Shown piece after piece: positions 25,641-38,200 of a DNA stretch of 64,000 bases. The translations under genes were made by a program, and so were the position numbers. The DNA is taken from NCBI RefSeq assembly GCF_028858725.1, contig NC_084761.1, forward strand, positions 93,025,971-93,089,970, read 5' to 3'. The stretch is from Colius striatus. Taxonomy: Eukaryota; Chordata; Aves; Coliiformes; Coliidae. The first letter of the stretch is position 1. Each line of letters opens with the position of its first letter. The notes under the pieces are model-generated. The model was not told the origin of the DNA and did not search any database. It saw only the letters and a program-made list of their open reading frames with translations.

Positions 25641-26788
25641 TGTAGTGGTTTTGCCTGGGTCAGGTTTTTGGTAACAGGGGGCAGGGGCTACAGGACTGGC
25701 TTCTTTAAACAGTTGCCAGAGGCCTGCCCTGTAGCTGACAGGGTTAATTCTAAGATGGACCTGCCGCTGACCCAGGCCTGGCCAATTAGTGACTGAGGTA
25801 ATGCCTCTGTGAATAACAGATTTTAGAAGAAGTTGCTGTGTGGTTGCTGAAATGTAGCAGCAACAGGGAGTGAGAATGTGAAAACATCTCCACAGACACC
25901 AAGATCTGTGGAGAAGGAGGGGGAGGAGAGTGCTTAGGCCCTGAAAGAGAAGTCCCCTTGTGATCTGTGTTGCAGCCCGTGGTGAGGCAGCTGTTCCCTT
26001 ATAGTTCATGGAGGTCCATGGTGGAGCAGAGATCCACTTGCAGCCCGTGGAGCAGCCCACGCTGGAGCAGGTGGATGCCTGAAGGAGGCTGTGACTGTGG
26101 AGGAAGCTCACCCTGGAGCAAGTTCCTGGCATGACTTCGGAGTCCATGGGGAGCCCACACCAGAGCAGGTTTGCTGTCAGGACTTGTGATGCTATGAGGG
26201 AATTGGACTGGAGCACTCAGTACCTGAAAGACTGTTCTCCTGAGGCATGACCCATCTTGGGGCAGGGTGTGAGGAGCTGCCCCCATGGGAGGCCCCATGC
26301 TGGAGCAACTCATGAGGAGCTGCTGCCCATGGGAAGAACCTGCACTGGAGAAGTTCGTGATGGACTGTCTCCCATGGGAGGGACCCCACAGTGTAGCAGT
26401 AGGAAGTGTGAGGAGGCCTCCCCCTGAGAAGAAGCAGCAGCAAAACCCATCTGTAATGAACTGACCATAACCCCCATCCCTCATTCCCTGTGCTGCTGGA
26501 GAGGAAGAAAGGATAGTCCTGGGAAGAGGGAGGGGTGGGGGGAGGTGTTTTAAGATTCAGTTTTATTTCTCATCTCACTGTTCAGATGGTTCATTAATAA
26601 ATCAAACCTTTTTGCTCCACAAGTTGAGTCTGTTTTGCCTGTGACACTAATTGCTGAGAGATCCCCCTGTCCCTATATCGACTCGCAAACCTCTCATTAT
26701 ATTTCTCTCTCTCCTGTCCAGTCTAGGAGTAGTAGTGATAGAATGACTTGGTGGGCATCTGACACCCAGCCAGGGCTAAACCACGTCA
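25641..26788 (+). mobile_element. Solo LTR of an avian ERVL-like endogenous retrovirus, 1148 bp
   Basis: Starts TGTAGTGGTTT and ends AAACCACGTCA, an imperfect terminal inverted repeat with the canonical TG...CA ends. The internal part (about 26000-26420) is a run of degenerate GC-rich units with recurring CTGGAGCA and CCCATGGGAG. AATAAA at 26596-26601 is the probable LTR polyadenylation signal, followed by TGAGTCTGTTTTGCCTGTGA as in this bird LTR type. No gag, pol or env sequence and no second LTR lie nearby, so this is the product of LTR-LTR recombination. Open frames of 161 and 218 codons on the minus strand are by-products of the GC-rich units and not genes. Confidence 0.93.
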
Positions 26789-26793
26789 GAAGC
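26789..26793. repeat. Target-site duplication GAAGC, right copy
   Basis: Exact partner of 25636-25640. Its length, 5 bp, is typical of ERVL-like integrations. Confidence 0.85.
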
Positions 26794-27058
26794 CCATGAA
26801 CCAAGAGACAAGGAAACCAAGGAAGTGGTACATCTAGAGGTAAGATGAAGCTAGAAATAGTTCCTCAAACAGCCTGTAAAACTACGAGGGAAGAGAATGT
26901 TTTTCACATTGTAACTACTAAAGATAGAAGTAGCTATCAACAAAAGCATCATTTCAACCCTTGACATTTTCAGTGCACCTGTTTCAAACTGATGATAAAA
27001 ACTTTGAGTAAATTGTCAACCGCTCAAAACCGAGAAATTTTTTATGCCAATAACCCTA

Positions 27059-27093
27059 AAATGCCACTATAGTGGCATTTCACTGAAGTGAAA
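27059..27093. repeat. Perfect 22-bp palindrome with an adjoining 16-bp inverted repeat
   Basis: 27059-27080 reads AAATGCCACTA followed by its exact reverse complement with no spacer. 27078-27093 reads TTTCACT-GA-AGTGAAA and shares three bases with the first. Function is unknown. Confidence 0.85.
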
Positions 27094-29232
27094 GTGTGAT
27101 TTAAAATGGCAAATCAGGAAAAAATATTCATATAAAAGCAAACAGGCCAAAGCTCTTACTAGTAGATATCTAATATGTTCAGAAAATGATCTGGAATAAT
27201 TGCAGAATTTCAGTTAGAGTCTTATCTTGGAGCCATTAGAAAGTGACTATAAAAAACCACTACCAAGAGTAACTGAAAAGTCACAAAACATGCTTTTGAA
27301 ACTGTGCTGTGAGGGTAGAATAAAAACTATTTTAAAAAGCCATTTATGGTGAAAATACAGCATAGGGCAAACTTCTGAGAACGTGGAGAATGCAATGGAA
27401 CATGAGAAAACATTATCAATACTCTACAATGTCTCTGCAAGACTGAAAACCACAGCAAAATAGTGTCAGGCAGGCAGAGGGTCTCAAGAAAAGGACTAAG
27501 AAGGCTCTTGGATATCACTTGCAGGCTCTGTGAAGGATGAAAATAAAAGGTAATGTGTACTAAGGACTATTAGGATACTAGTAAACACTAAAGACATAAG
27601 TAGTTGTATCCCACTAGTAGTGTGTATCCAACTAATAGCATCACAGACATGAAACACTTTGAAGACCATCAAGTTGGAGGGATTGTGATGGTTAATCATA
27701 TGCAGTAAATAGTAGATGATTCACATCATCTACATTCCAGTAACCTGTAGTCTCGTCAACTTACCAAACACTTGAAAAAGGCCACAGAGAAGCAGTATAT
27801 AAACAGCAATAATAAAATCTGTGAGGAGTCTGGATATACATCAAGAAGACTTAATCTGCAGGAGGCAGCAGGAAGCCAATCTTTATGTGACTGGATAAGT
27901 GGTGAAAATTGTAACCTATTGTAAATACACTATTTATTTAGGTTTTCAGTCATTAACTTTTATGTGATATTCATCAGCCTGTGGTACATAAATTAGACTG
28001 GATTTTCTTTTTTCACTTCCCTTCATAGAAATAAGTATCTATCTTTATGCCAACAAGAAGAAGAGCTGATAGGGACAGGGAGAGTTGATTGGGTTTTGGA
28101 GTTTTTTTTGTAAGCCATGTTTTCAGAGACTTAAAAAAATTTCCAAAACCTGCTCTAGGCTATTCTATTGATATTTCAAATTCCTCAGAGGTTGTAAGAG
28201 GGGATTAACTGTTGGACGATATCCACACAAGAGACCATGAACACTACAAGTTGAAGGCTTTGCAGTATAATAATCTGTGGAAATGTCATCTGAGAAGCTG
28301 AGATAATGTCTGAAATTTGCCAATGGGCAAAAATACTGTATCTAGGGATGCAAAAAAAGATAAGCTTGAGCTTGATTTTAAGAATTCAGTAAAGACTGAA
28401 TTGAATTTGAATAGAGAGACTAGTGGCTCTTTGAATTAAGTCTCACAGGAGATAATCACTTGCTGACCTTCAGTCCCTCAGTGCTCTTCTGCCCAAACTT
28501 TCAGTGCGCTTGAATGCTGTTTCTTGACCTTGAGCCCTAGCAAAGCAAAGAGATTTAGAAATACTTGAATTGAATATGTTGTTATGATGATCTTTTCATG
28601 AATAATTTTTTTGGCGAGGTTAGTGTAGATCTGGATGCTATTCATGAACTGTTAGTTATTGCAAGGTACAGAGGAAAAATCACTGCTTCTGTGAGAAGAG
28701 CAAATGGCTGTGCGCTGTCAAGGGTGGGTTCTTATCTGCAGGACAAATATTTTGATGAGCTGCACAGTCAGATTCACAGTCATTCTGCAAGTCAAGAACT
28801 GCAGAAGGCTATTAAGGAAAATATGATGTTGAATTTCCGTTCCATGTAGTTCATTATAGATAACAGTGGTCAGAAGACGATTCACACATGTAATACATTA
28901 GCTATGCTTTTCCCTAGAGGCACAGCAGTGTAGCTCTGTGTCCAGTCAAACTAAGGCCTGACAGCTATGTCAGGAATTAGTTGTGTGGCATCAGGATGCA
29001 CCTAGCCATGCAGTCTTGCCAATCCATAGCTTTCTGAAATGGGATGTAGTGCACCAACTGAGCACTGTTCAGAGTGGTGAGACATAGATTAGATAATCTC
29101 TCACATCTCTATGTATGTTCTGATATAATGCTTACTATTATTTTACAATTGTGTATTATTGACTCCAATATGATTTGTAGTCTGTAATAACTCCTCAGCT
29201 TTATTTCTGAACTGCTGCTACCTAACTCTTCG

Positions 29233-29233
29233 T

Positions 29234-29263
<30 letters not shown>
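29233..29263. repeat. (CTT)n / (GAA)n microsatellite, about 10 units
   Basis: Uninterrupted TTC repeat of about 31 bp. Confidence 0.95.
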
Positions 29264-29264
<1 letters not shown>

Positions 29265-30160
29265 AATTTCCACGGATGCCACTTTTTTCCACTAAACAGG
29301 GTCCTTTGCTCATACTCTTATTATTTTTTGGAAGAAGTGTCCTCTATTCCCAGTGCCAACATTTCTCTCTTCCAGCTCTACCTATGTTTTAAGATTTTTT
29401 TTCCCCATCTGAATCAGCAGAATTTCTGACTCAGAGACTGAAAAAAATACACATTTTTATAATATTTTAATGACTCAAGCTGATGGGTTATTTTTCTTCT
29501 AATCAATAAATTTAGCTTAGAGAGTACTGATAGCAAGGATGTAGATACTTTCTCTGTATAAAATACACAAAAATACTCTCCAGAGGCTTGCCAACTTTTG
29601 TCATTTTCTATGTTGTCAAGGCTACCTGACAAATAAGATAAATCAGAAAATGTTTAGGTCATCAGTCCCACCCACACTACAGACATAAGGAAGGTGCAGA
29701 AACATCTCAGCTTGCTCAAATTCTGAGCACTTCAGCACAGGTCTGGCAGCTCAAATTGTGCTAAAAATCTGAGATGTCCAGGGAATGTCACTGCTCCTAG
29801 GGGAATAAAAACTCAAAAAACACGAAGCTGCTAGATACCCTCACTGACCTCGTGTATGTTCTGCTATAACACGAAAAAGATACTTAAGTCAGACCACCTA
29901 TCTTGCAGTGATGCAATTTGCAAGTTTCTTAACTTAAATTACTCACTTTACTAGGTTCTTCCTTCCAGTTATGCCTTGTCCAGCTAGCACAGTTATGCAA
30001 GTACTAAATTGCATGCACTACTGCTGTAAAAAGTTTCAATTAATCTTCCAACATTAGAACAAACATCAAATTTTCATACTGTTGTGTTGCCATAAGCTCA
30101 GTGATGTTTTTACAGACTGTCTGGAAGACAAAAAGCCATTGTAATTTCTCTTTTTCCTCT

Positions 30161-30549
30161 AGAATCACAGAATCTTAAGGGTTGGAACGGACCTTGAAAG
30201 ATCATCCAGTCCAACCCCTCTGCCAGAGCAGGACCACCTAGAGTAGGTCATGCAGGAACACATCTAGGTGGGATTTGAATGTGTCCAGAGAAGGAGACTT
30301 CACAACCCATCTGAGCAGCCTATTCCAGTGCTTCCTCATCTGAACAGGGAAGAAGTTTTTCCTTGTGTTCCTTTGGAACCTCTTCTGTTCCAACTTGTAC
30401 CCCTTGCCCCTTGTCCTGTCATTGGACGTCACTGAGAAGAACTGCCATTCTCCTGACACTCACTCTTTATGTATTTGTAAACATTAATGAGCTCACCCCT
30501 CAGTCATCTCTTCTCCAAGCTAAAGAGTCCCAGCTCCCTCAGCCTTGCA
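30161..30549 (-). mobile_element. CR1 LINE, minus strand, ~390 bp
   Basis: Reverse-complement tail AGAATCACAGAATCTTAAGG, then GACCACCTAGAGTAGGTCAT, TTGCCCCTTGTCCTGTCATT and CAGTCATCTCTTCTCCAAGC. Belongs to the CTTAAG tail type. Confidence 0.93.
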
Positions 30550-31693
30550 TTTAAGGGTTATTTACCTATGCACAAATTCTGTATTGAGGTGAGTGAAGTG
30601 TGACTGCCACCCTCTTCTTGGGGAATGAGTTAAGACTTTCAAATGATGATGTCATTCAAATGAATTTCCTCCAAATAAAAGTAAAAAATTTTAAATGATG
30701 TATTTGATGTTGGTTGTAACAGAAAACTTCAACATTAATATAAGCTCTCAGTAATTTGTATGAGTTGTGTATTGGGCACAGTCATTGCAGATGTGAGATG
30801 TTTTGAGAGGTTTTACTTATTACATTGGCTTTCTCTATTATTTTTGTTCTTCAGGGCTGATACAGGGCACTTTAAAGCGTTTTAGAATGATGTGCATTAC
30901 AGAGAAACATCAATTGTCATAAAAAATGTGTAGGTTGATGCTTGAAGGCTCTAGCAAAATCTATGGGGAAAATGTATTTTCAGGTCAGTGGATGCAGTCA
31001 ATGGTGTTGAGTCTCATTTCAAGTGACTGAGATACTACTTAGAAATCCTGGACCAGAACCTGTTATTCAGTTCAATGTAAAGAATTTCACCAATGGACTA
31101 TATCATTTTTTGAGTATACAGAGACTAGAAGTCTTTATTTGGAGAGATTTATGCAGCTAATGATATTTTTGGTTCTCAGATAAAAATCCAGCTCATAATC
31201 TTGTGGTTAGGAATTAAATTTTCAACTCTGGTTAAGAAAAAGAATAGGAAGTGTTTTCAAGGATGAGGAAATGTTTCTATTCAGGTGGCTCCCAGCACTT
31301 AAAGCCTTATTCTTGCTAACATGATTTTGCTTTTATGAGTCTTTACTACTTTATTCATTAAAAAAAAAAAAAAGGTCTAAACTGTCAGGACCCTGAGGTC
31401 ACCAGTAGATGTTAATAGCCCTGAGCAGTCCTACTCATGCCCCATCCATGGGCCCAGGATTGCATTTCAGATCAACCCAGAGACATCAGTCCCTGCCTCA
31501 GTGGCTGGTTCTATGCTCTGCCAAAGCCCTGCCATTGCCACCTTAGGCTCTACTGGGCTGTCTAATGCACTGGGTTGTGGATGCCCTGAACTGACCCCAG
31601 CCTACCCTGCTCCCTGGAAATGCGATGTGCTCTGACTTGTGAGTCTCTGTGGGACCTTCCACTTCTCTCAGTGTTCATCCCACTAGGCCCTGG
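30550..31693. other. Non-coding stretch, AT-rich then a GC-richer block
   Basis: A14 run at 31360-31373 is followed by about 310 bp (31385-31693) that is clearly richer in G+C and CCC/GGG than its surroundings and abuts a CR1 tail. Its origin is not recognised. Confidence 0.5.
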
Positions 31694-31790
31694 CATAGAA
31701 TCATAGAATGGTAGAGGTTGGAAGACACTTTTAGAGATCATCTAGTCCAACCCCCCTGCAGAAGGAGGTCCACCTAGATCAGTTCACATA
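31694..31790 (-). mobile_element. CR1 LINE 3' tail, minus strand, ~97 bp
   Basis: ATAGAATCATAGAATGGTAG, then TCATCTAGTCCAACCCCCCT and CCACCTAGATCAGTTCACA. Confidence 0.93.
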
Positions 31791-32485
31791 TATTTCATAA
31801 CTAAAATCTGAGGCAGAGATGTTAATTTTAGCTGTACACTGAACAAATGTTTTAAGATACAAACTATGGAGTAGATTCATATGAAAAAATGTAGCTTTGA
31901 AATTGCTTACCAGTTGGAAAGTAATACTTGAGTAAATAAGTACTTTACTGGTCTTACATTCAAATGACTTTTATGAGACATTATTCTGAGCATTTTCTAA
32001 GAGATTTTCAAAGTAAATCTTACTGTATATTTGCTATTCAAATAAAAAGAAATCTCTGCTTTGGCTAGTTGAAACTTTTCCAGTTTATAAAATCTCACTG
32101 AACATTGACACACATTTCATTTAATCATCTGGAGACATCGTTTTTTAACAATAATGTAGAGAAGGATGAATTTCTATTAAACTTATAAAAATCCATTATT
32201 GCTTTCAGAAACAATTTGTCATACAGTTCTGTATTATTGCCACTCTGCAGAGAAAAGAGCAGAGCATTTTATTTACAGTTACTTGCAAGCCTGGAACCAA
32301 ATGAAGCCCAGGTATTTCAATCCCTATGGAAAGGGTGCTGAGCACTCCGCAAGTAATAACCTTGAAACACTGAATCTTGCAGTGAGGCCAAACATAAGAG
32401 GAGGGAATTTCCATTTCCATCCTTCAGAATCTTCAGAAAGAGAGAATACATGGGATGCTATGTTTTTAGGGGAGAACTATTAAAT

Positions 32486-32549
32486 AGGGGTTGGATTAGA
32501 TGATATTTCAAGATCCATCCCAGTCCTTGAGATTCTGTGATTCGGTGAC
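32486..32549 (+). mobile_element. CR1 LINE 3' tail, ~64 bp
   Basis: GGGGTTGGATTAGATGATAT, then CCAGTCCTTGAGATTCTGTG and ATTCGGTGA. A diverged terminal fragment. Confidence 0.75.
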
Positions 32550-33643
32550 TAGGTACAAACAAATAGCATTGGGTTTGTGTCTATCCACATTACTATTTTT
32601 AGCATTAAGGACTGGTACTAACCCTTTCATTGTTCATCTTGAAGCTATTTTTTTTCTTCAAAGTCCACCGTGTCTAGAGAGGATCCCTGAAGGATGTGGG
32701 TCATGGCGTGCAACATGTATTTGTACAGCCCTGTGTAGTCACTAGGCTATACAACTAGATTTCTGACTCTCCTGCTTTTCATACACTTTCAAAATGTAGT
32801 TCTTATCATTGTCTTATTAAAATAGTTTATGCATACCAAGAAGTAACTTGAAATTTTATTCAAGTCTTAAACTGTCTTTTCTTTCTTAGTTCATCAAGTT
32901 ATGACGTTTGGGGTTTGTTCATGTTTATTTATGTTTAAAAATTAAAGTCCACACTACAGATAAAACTTTGCAATTGGTTTCTCTTACTGTAATACAAAAT
33001 GTCATCATCCATGTCTTATTCTTCAGGGATTGGTTGGGTATTCGAAATAAAGATAAACCTCATCTGCTAATATTCATAAAATACACTTTATAAATGAGAT
33101 GAGATGAGATCTAAGGGGAATATTAGACATTTCTTCATGTATTTGGAGGAGGCTTGACAAGATACACATTTGACAAGCTTCAGCATAATTTGAGGAGAGG
33201 AAATCATACAACGTTGTCTTGTTTCTTCACTTTTCTAGTTTTAGACAATGCAGGAGATGAGGCTTTTACTATCAATTGAAACTACTATTATGTGAAAATT
33301 AGTATTTAGTTTTAAAAACAAACTTGCACTCTTGTAGGATGGATTTTAATTTCTATTTTTTTTTTCATTTCATACTGGTAATATTTGTGTGTGAGCTTCT
33401 AAACTGAGCAGAGCTTTAATTTATACAGTCATTTTGGAAAGCCAAATATTCTTTACATCAAATAAAACACATTTAAATTAGACATTGCACAGCAGGACTT
33501 CATCAGTAACTTAGTTCTAAAATATCTTGATCAGAAATTGTCTTCGGATATGAGAATAGTTCTCAGGCATTACACAGTGGTTGAAAAATATGTAACTGGT
33601 GCTGGGAGCAAATGAGAGTGTAAGACTCTTCTGTCCTAAACTC

Positions 33644-33733
33644 ATTTCCTTTTTCCAGGCACATATGACCAGGCAAACGGGTAATGCTTGATATAACAAA
33701 TTTGCATGACACATCAAATTTAAATGACACATT
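33644..33733 (+). repeat. Duplicated non-coding module, copy 1
   Basis: TCCAGGCACATATGA, then GGTAATGCTTGATATAACAA, ATTTGC and ATGACACAT, matching 35203-35292 in order and spacing. Confidence 0.7.
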
Positions 33734-35202
33734 AGTTCTCAAACCAGAAGCATATATGTTTTAGTTCCAGTGAATCTTGCATTTTTTGATGAGTATCTTT
33801 CAATAAAGATGGAGAACATTAAACTAGCCAGGATCTTGTTATTATAGCCCTCATTTCGAAGGTCAGAGTTAAGATTTTGCTTTCCTCGAGGTAGTGGGAG
33901 GATGTGAACTTGTTGCCCCAGCATCATTCTTAATCAATTGTTCTAACATTTTGTCACAATTACATATTTACAAGATATACATGATACTGCAGTTTTCAGT
34001 ATATTTAATCATTGCTCATGGATTCTGGTCCACCACCAGACATGAACAATGCATTTCTTGATACAGTTATATACAAAGTGTGCATATGTGGGCAGAGTTA
34101 CAAAAAACAAGCTTCAGAATAGATGCAGAATGATTTTGTCTGTAATTTTGTTTGTGACTATGTGTTTATTTTTTGAACAGTTACTAAGAAGCAAAAGTTT
34201 TTGGTACTCTGATCACAATAACACAAGGATCTTATTGCTGGAATGAAAAATAACTTAGATATCAAGAAGGTATATGAAAACCCACAAGATTCATTTCACT
34301 TCATGTCAGTTTGATTATATCAGCTGGGAAATTCCTCTGAAAGGATCTTATGCTTCCTATATTCTATGTACCTTTAAAGTCCCTCCCATTACCTTTAGCT
34401 TTGATTAACCCAAATTGTTACATCCAGTGTGTGCTTTTTGGCTCCCTGTTGCTCATTCCTTATCCCTAAAGATAGATAATGAATATAAAATTAATTCTAA
34501 TACCATCTGAAAACATTAACAGCCTTATTGGGCTTTTGTGTTAAAAAGCTTTAAAATAAATTTTTAACACAGAGAAAAAGGCAATAATGAATTCTGATAT
34601 GCATCATTTGCTTATTCAAAATACTTCCAAGAAATTACTTCTAAAAATGTCTTTATTATTGTAATGTAAAACTGTAATCTTCTACATTAATAAACAGTTA
34701 AAAGTCAATGCAAACTAAGAAATCCATGAATAAAATTACATAGAGCAGGTCCTTATTTTTGTGCATGTGAATATCCTTTCTGTCCTGGAAAACTGGGAAG
34801 TCTGAATGGCCCATAAATAATAATTTAATTCTTTCTTGCTTTTCCCATTTTTTCCTCAAAAAACTTATATTGAAACACTCATCTATGTTCACTTCTCCTA
34901 GTGAATCCTCTAAGACTATAAACTTTTCCTAAAGGTCTAATACCTTTCTGTCTACCCCATAGATTCCAACTCCCTTGTAATGAGTTAGGGTTATAATGAA
35001 GACTCACTGGCAATGCAGTGTATTTTAATAGACAAATTACTTGAAATTAAGCTCTAACCATCTGTTCCATTCTCATTGATGACTCCAAACAGAACACATT
35101 TTAAAATTATATCGTTTAAAAATAATGTAAATGATTGAAGGCTGCAGTAAGGCTTCTGCATATTTGTTCATTCAGTGTAGCATACTTATGGTAATAGTGA
35201 TG

Positions 35203-35292
35203 TTTCCTCCTTGCTCCAGGCATGTATGAAGGAGAAAGTGGTTAATGCTTGATACAATAAATTTGCCGTTATTATGACGCATTAAGTATGTC
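35203..35292 (+). repeat. Duplicated non-coding module, copy 2
   Basis: TCCAGGCATGTATGA, then GGTTAATGCTTGATACAATA, AATTTGCC and ATGACGCAT, the partner of 33644-33733 about 1.56 kb away in direct orientation. Confidence 0.7.
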
Positions 35293-38200
35293 AAAAAAGA
35301 TATTTTGCTCCTAGAGAGTTACACTGAATGTAAATCTCTCTATTGGAGCATCCTGATGGGATACCTGGAGGCAAAGCTTTAGCTAATTCTACAACTTGTA
35401 GGGGGTTAAGGATACCAGAGACATTAAATGTTGAAAACTGTAGTTTTAATATGCTGGGGAAATGGAGCTATTCCATATCACTTTATGTATTTGTTAACAG
35501 TTATGCCACCACCAGGGATCTCACTAGGATTTATAGTGAAAGAACATGCTGATAGCTATTTAGAGGGAAAACAGTAATTTTTTTTTTCTCCTGCAGACTC
35601 ATTCAGTAGTAAATTGTGGTACAGATTGATAAAGCAGCAAGGAAGAGAACAGAAAAGATATGGCGTTCGTAAAGGCTGTAACTGAAAGTCAAAGTAAATC
35701 CCTTTTGCTCCCACTCTGTTCTATCTGCATCCTCCTTGTTTTAAAAATATTGTGTTGAATATTTCTCATAAGTGTGATAAGTTCATTACTGTTGATTTTG
35801 ACTTTGAAATAAGCACCAGCGGTCTAAGAATATTTATCTCTGACTTCACGTGTCTGTTGCATTTGATTGAGAGGCCATCTGTGGAAATGTTTGAGACAAG
35901 CATCACTTACCATTCAGTCACCTTTTTTCCTGCAAGACAGGACAGTTTTTGGATCTTACTGAAATGTAGATCAAGATCAGCTGAAACTAAGAATGGAATC
36001 TGACCTGCAGTTTGCCACAATATTCAGTTGAAAGATAGCATCAGTTTCACGAGTTTGAGGTTTAAAAGGTAACAATTTTGCCTGATCTTAATAATCAGGC
36101 TGTTTCTAGAGATAATGAAGAGTTTGACAGGGTTGTTTCTTGTGTGTGTTTTAGACAGGATGAGTTTCCTTTTGGAAGTGTCACTGTCTATGGAGACAGC
36201 ACATTTGACTGAGGCAGGCCAGATGCTATGCTGTTACACAGCTAAAGTTAGACAAGAAGAATGCCAAAGTTAGCATTTACTCATAGCACTCCATTTAACA
36301 TCTCCTTTTCAATCATTTATAGAATGACATCAATGATTATAAAGGGAACATCTGCTGATGGCTTTAGGAGGTATTAAGTTTGGAATGACTAATTTAGTCA
36401 TATAATTAACAGAAATATGGTTTGTTTGGCAGAATAGGAAAAACACACTGTAGAGATACTGATGATAATTGTGAAGGCCAGTAATAGAAATCAAAATGTA
36501 TCACTTTCGTACATTACATGTCTCAGTCTGTCATTCCAAAGTAAGTGCCTCTTAAAACCAGATGCTCCCTCTGCAATATTTGATGTGTATTTATAATGGC
36601 TGGACATAGGAGATATTACATCTTTTGTTATCACTAAGCACCAAGGTCAAATTTGGTACTCAAGCAGTGGTTTCAGAGTTCTAATTCTACACAAAATAAC
36701 TCTGTTTAATTCCTGCAGAAATTAGACTGACTTTTGAGGATTTTCTAGAAGGTAGCATTTAAAATTGGACATCTTTGTTTTGGTAAATTTTAAAGTGTAG
36801 TTCCTTCTTTAACCTTGTAAATAGTAGGACCATAATTCAGACCTTCTCTGTTCTGGCTGAGGGTGTACTGGAAGGATAGCAGTAGGATGCATGTGGCTAG
36901 TTTTCACACTGTAGCACAATGAAACTAAAAAAGAAGTTCCTTTTCTAAAATATTAATCACTGGAATTATAGAATATATTAATACGGGATAAAAAGGGTTT
37001 TTATCCTCTCTAAATAAAATGTATTGACTTTTTCTTACTTGAATCATTAATTTTTTTTTGGTTTAGAGTCTTCAGAACTTATTATTTTCCAGTTGCTCAT
37101 TCTTTGTATAATAAATGATTTCATTCCAGCAAAATTTGTAAACTAACCTCGTAGCACCGAGCACTTTCCAGTATACAGTTAAGAGCTATGATTAAGGCTG
37201 TTTATCTGTAGTTCATTATTTTCCATTTTCCACCCCAATGTTTGTAGCATTTTGTTTTGCCAGGCCTTTAAAATTAGTTTTATTTAGTGTGTTTTAATTA
37301 GAACAAAATGCTGAGAAATTAATCCTGTGTTTAGGAAAAGAAATCTTCCCTCCCCTTAAGTTTCAGAACTGCCCTATCGATTTCTTTTTTTTGCCAGCTA
37401 TTTTTGCTTTACAAATCAGCTTTTTGTTCAGTCTCATAGAACTCCCATTTTTGATGGATTTCTCAATGTCTGACAATGTTTCATTCATCCCAGGAAGAAT
37501 GGATTAATGAGCAAAGCAAAGGTGAGGAGTTGAAAGTTCTTGATAAATTAATGTTCTTACATCATTCCATAATTTACAGCTTGAATATTACTGCTATTTA
37601 TATAGAATCTTTTGGTATACATGTGCACATATTCACAGGGTGGATTTTTTCCACTGTGGGAACTGAACTTCTGCTATTATAGTTCTTTATCATACAGGAT
37701 TCCTCGTGAAAAGTAAACTGATTGGAAAAGTGCATTACATGGGAGAAAAATGAAATTGGACATTTTAAAAATTACTGAAAAGTTATTATTTTCCTTTCTA
37801 GAATCTGAAACACCAGCAGTGGTTTACCTATATAACTTCATGGGTATTTTTTTTCTTTAGAGAAAGGTTTGGGTTTTTTTTTACTAGAAGAGAAACCAAG
37901 TCTAATTTTCTTCCTCTTTAAATTTTCCATTTCTATTTAAGAGGTGATATGTTTGGGGCCATAGTGGCTATTACTGTTCCTTTCTATGCCCTTTGAGAGC
38001 TCAGAAGTATGAAATGAAGCCAAAGCTGCAGCTGCAGCAGCAAACATACACTTTTTTAATGAGAAACATCTTGCTGTTTTCCCTTTCCCTTCCCCAAAAT
38101 TTTGCATACGATAAAAAAGAGCACATCATGTTACAATTAGGCCACAGTCTATTAACATTTAATTTTGGGGAGATAAAATTAAATACAGATATAACAGACT

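Larger units (their letters stand above)
26794..30160. other. AT-rich non-coding stretch with a palindrome and one unidentified short open frame
   Basis: Contains the palindrome pair at 27059-27093, an 83-codon open frame at 28598-28849 of unknown nature, and a CTT microsatellite at 29233-29263. No LINE or LTR is recognised. Confidence 0.5.

Noticed and set aside
25560..26484. Minus-strand open frames of 218 and 161 codons
   Set aside because: They lie inside the solo LTR and arise from its GC-rich degenerate units; no domain.
32199..32483. 94-codon frame ending at a CR1 tail
   Set aside because: No family similarity and no exon signals.
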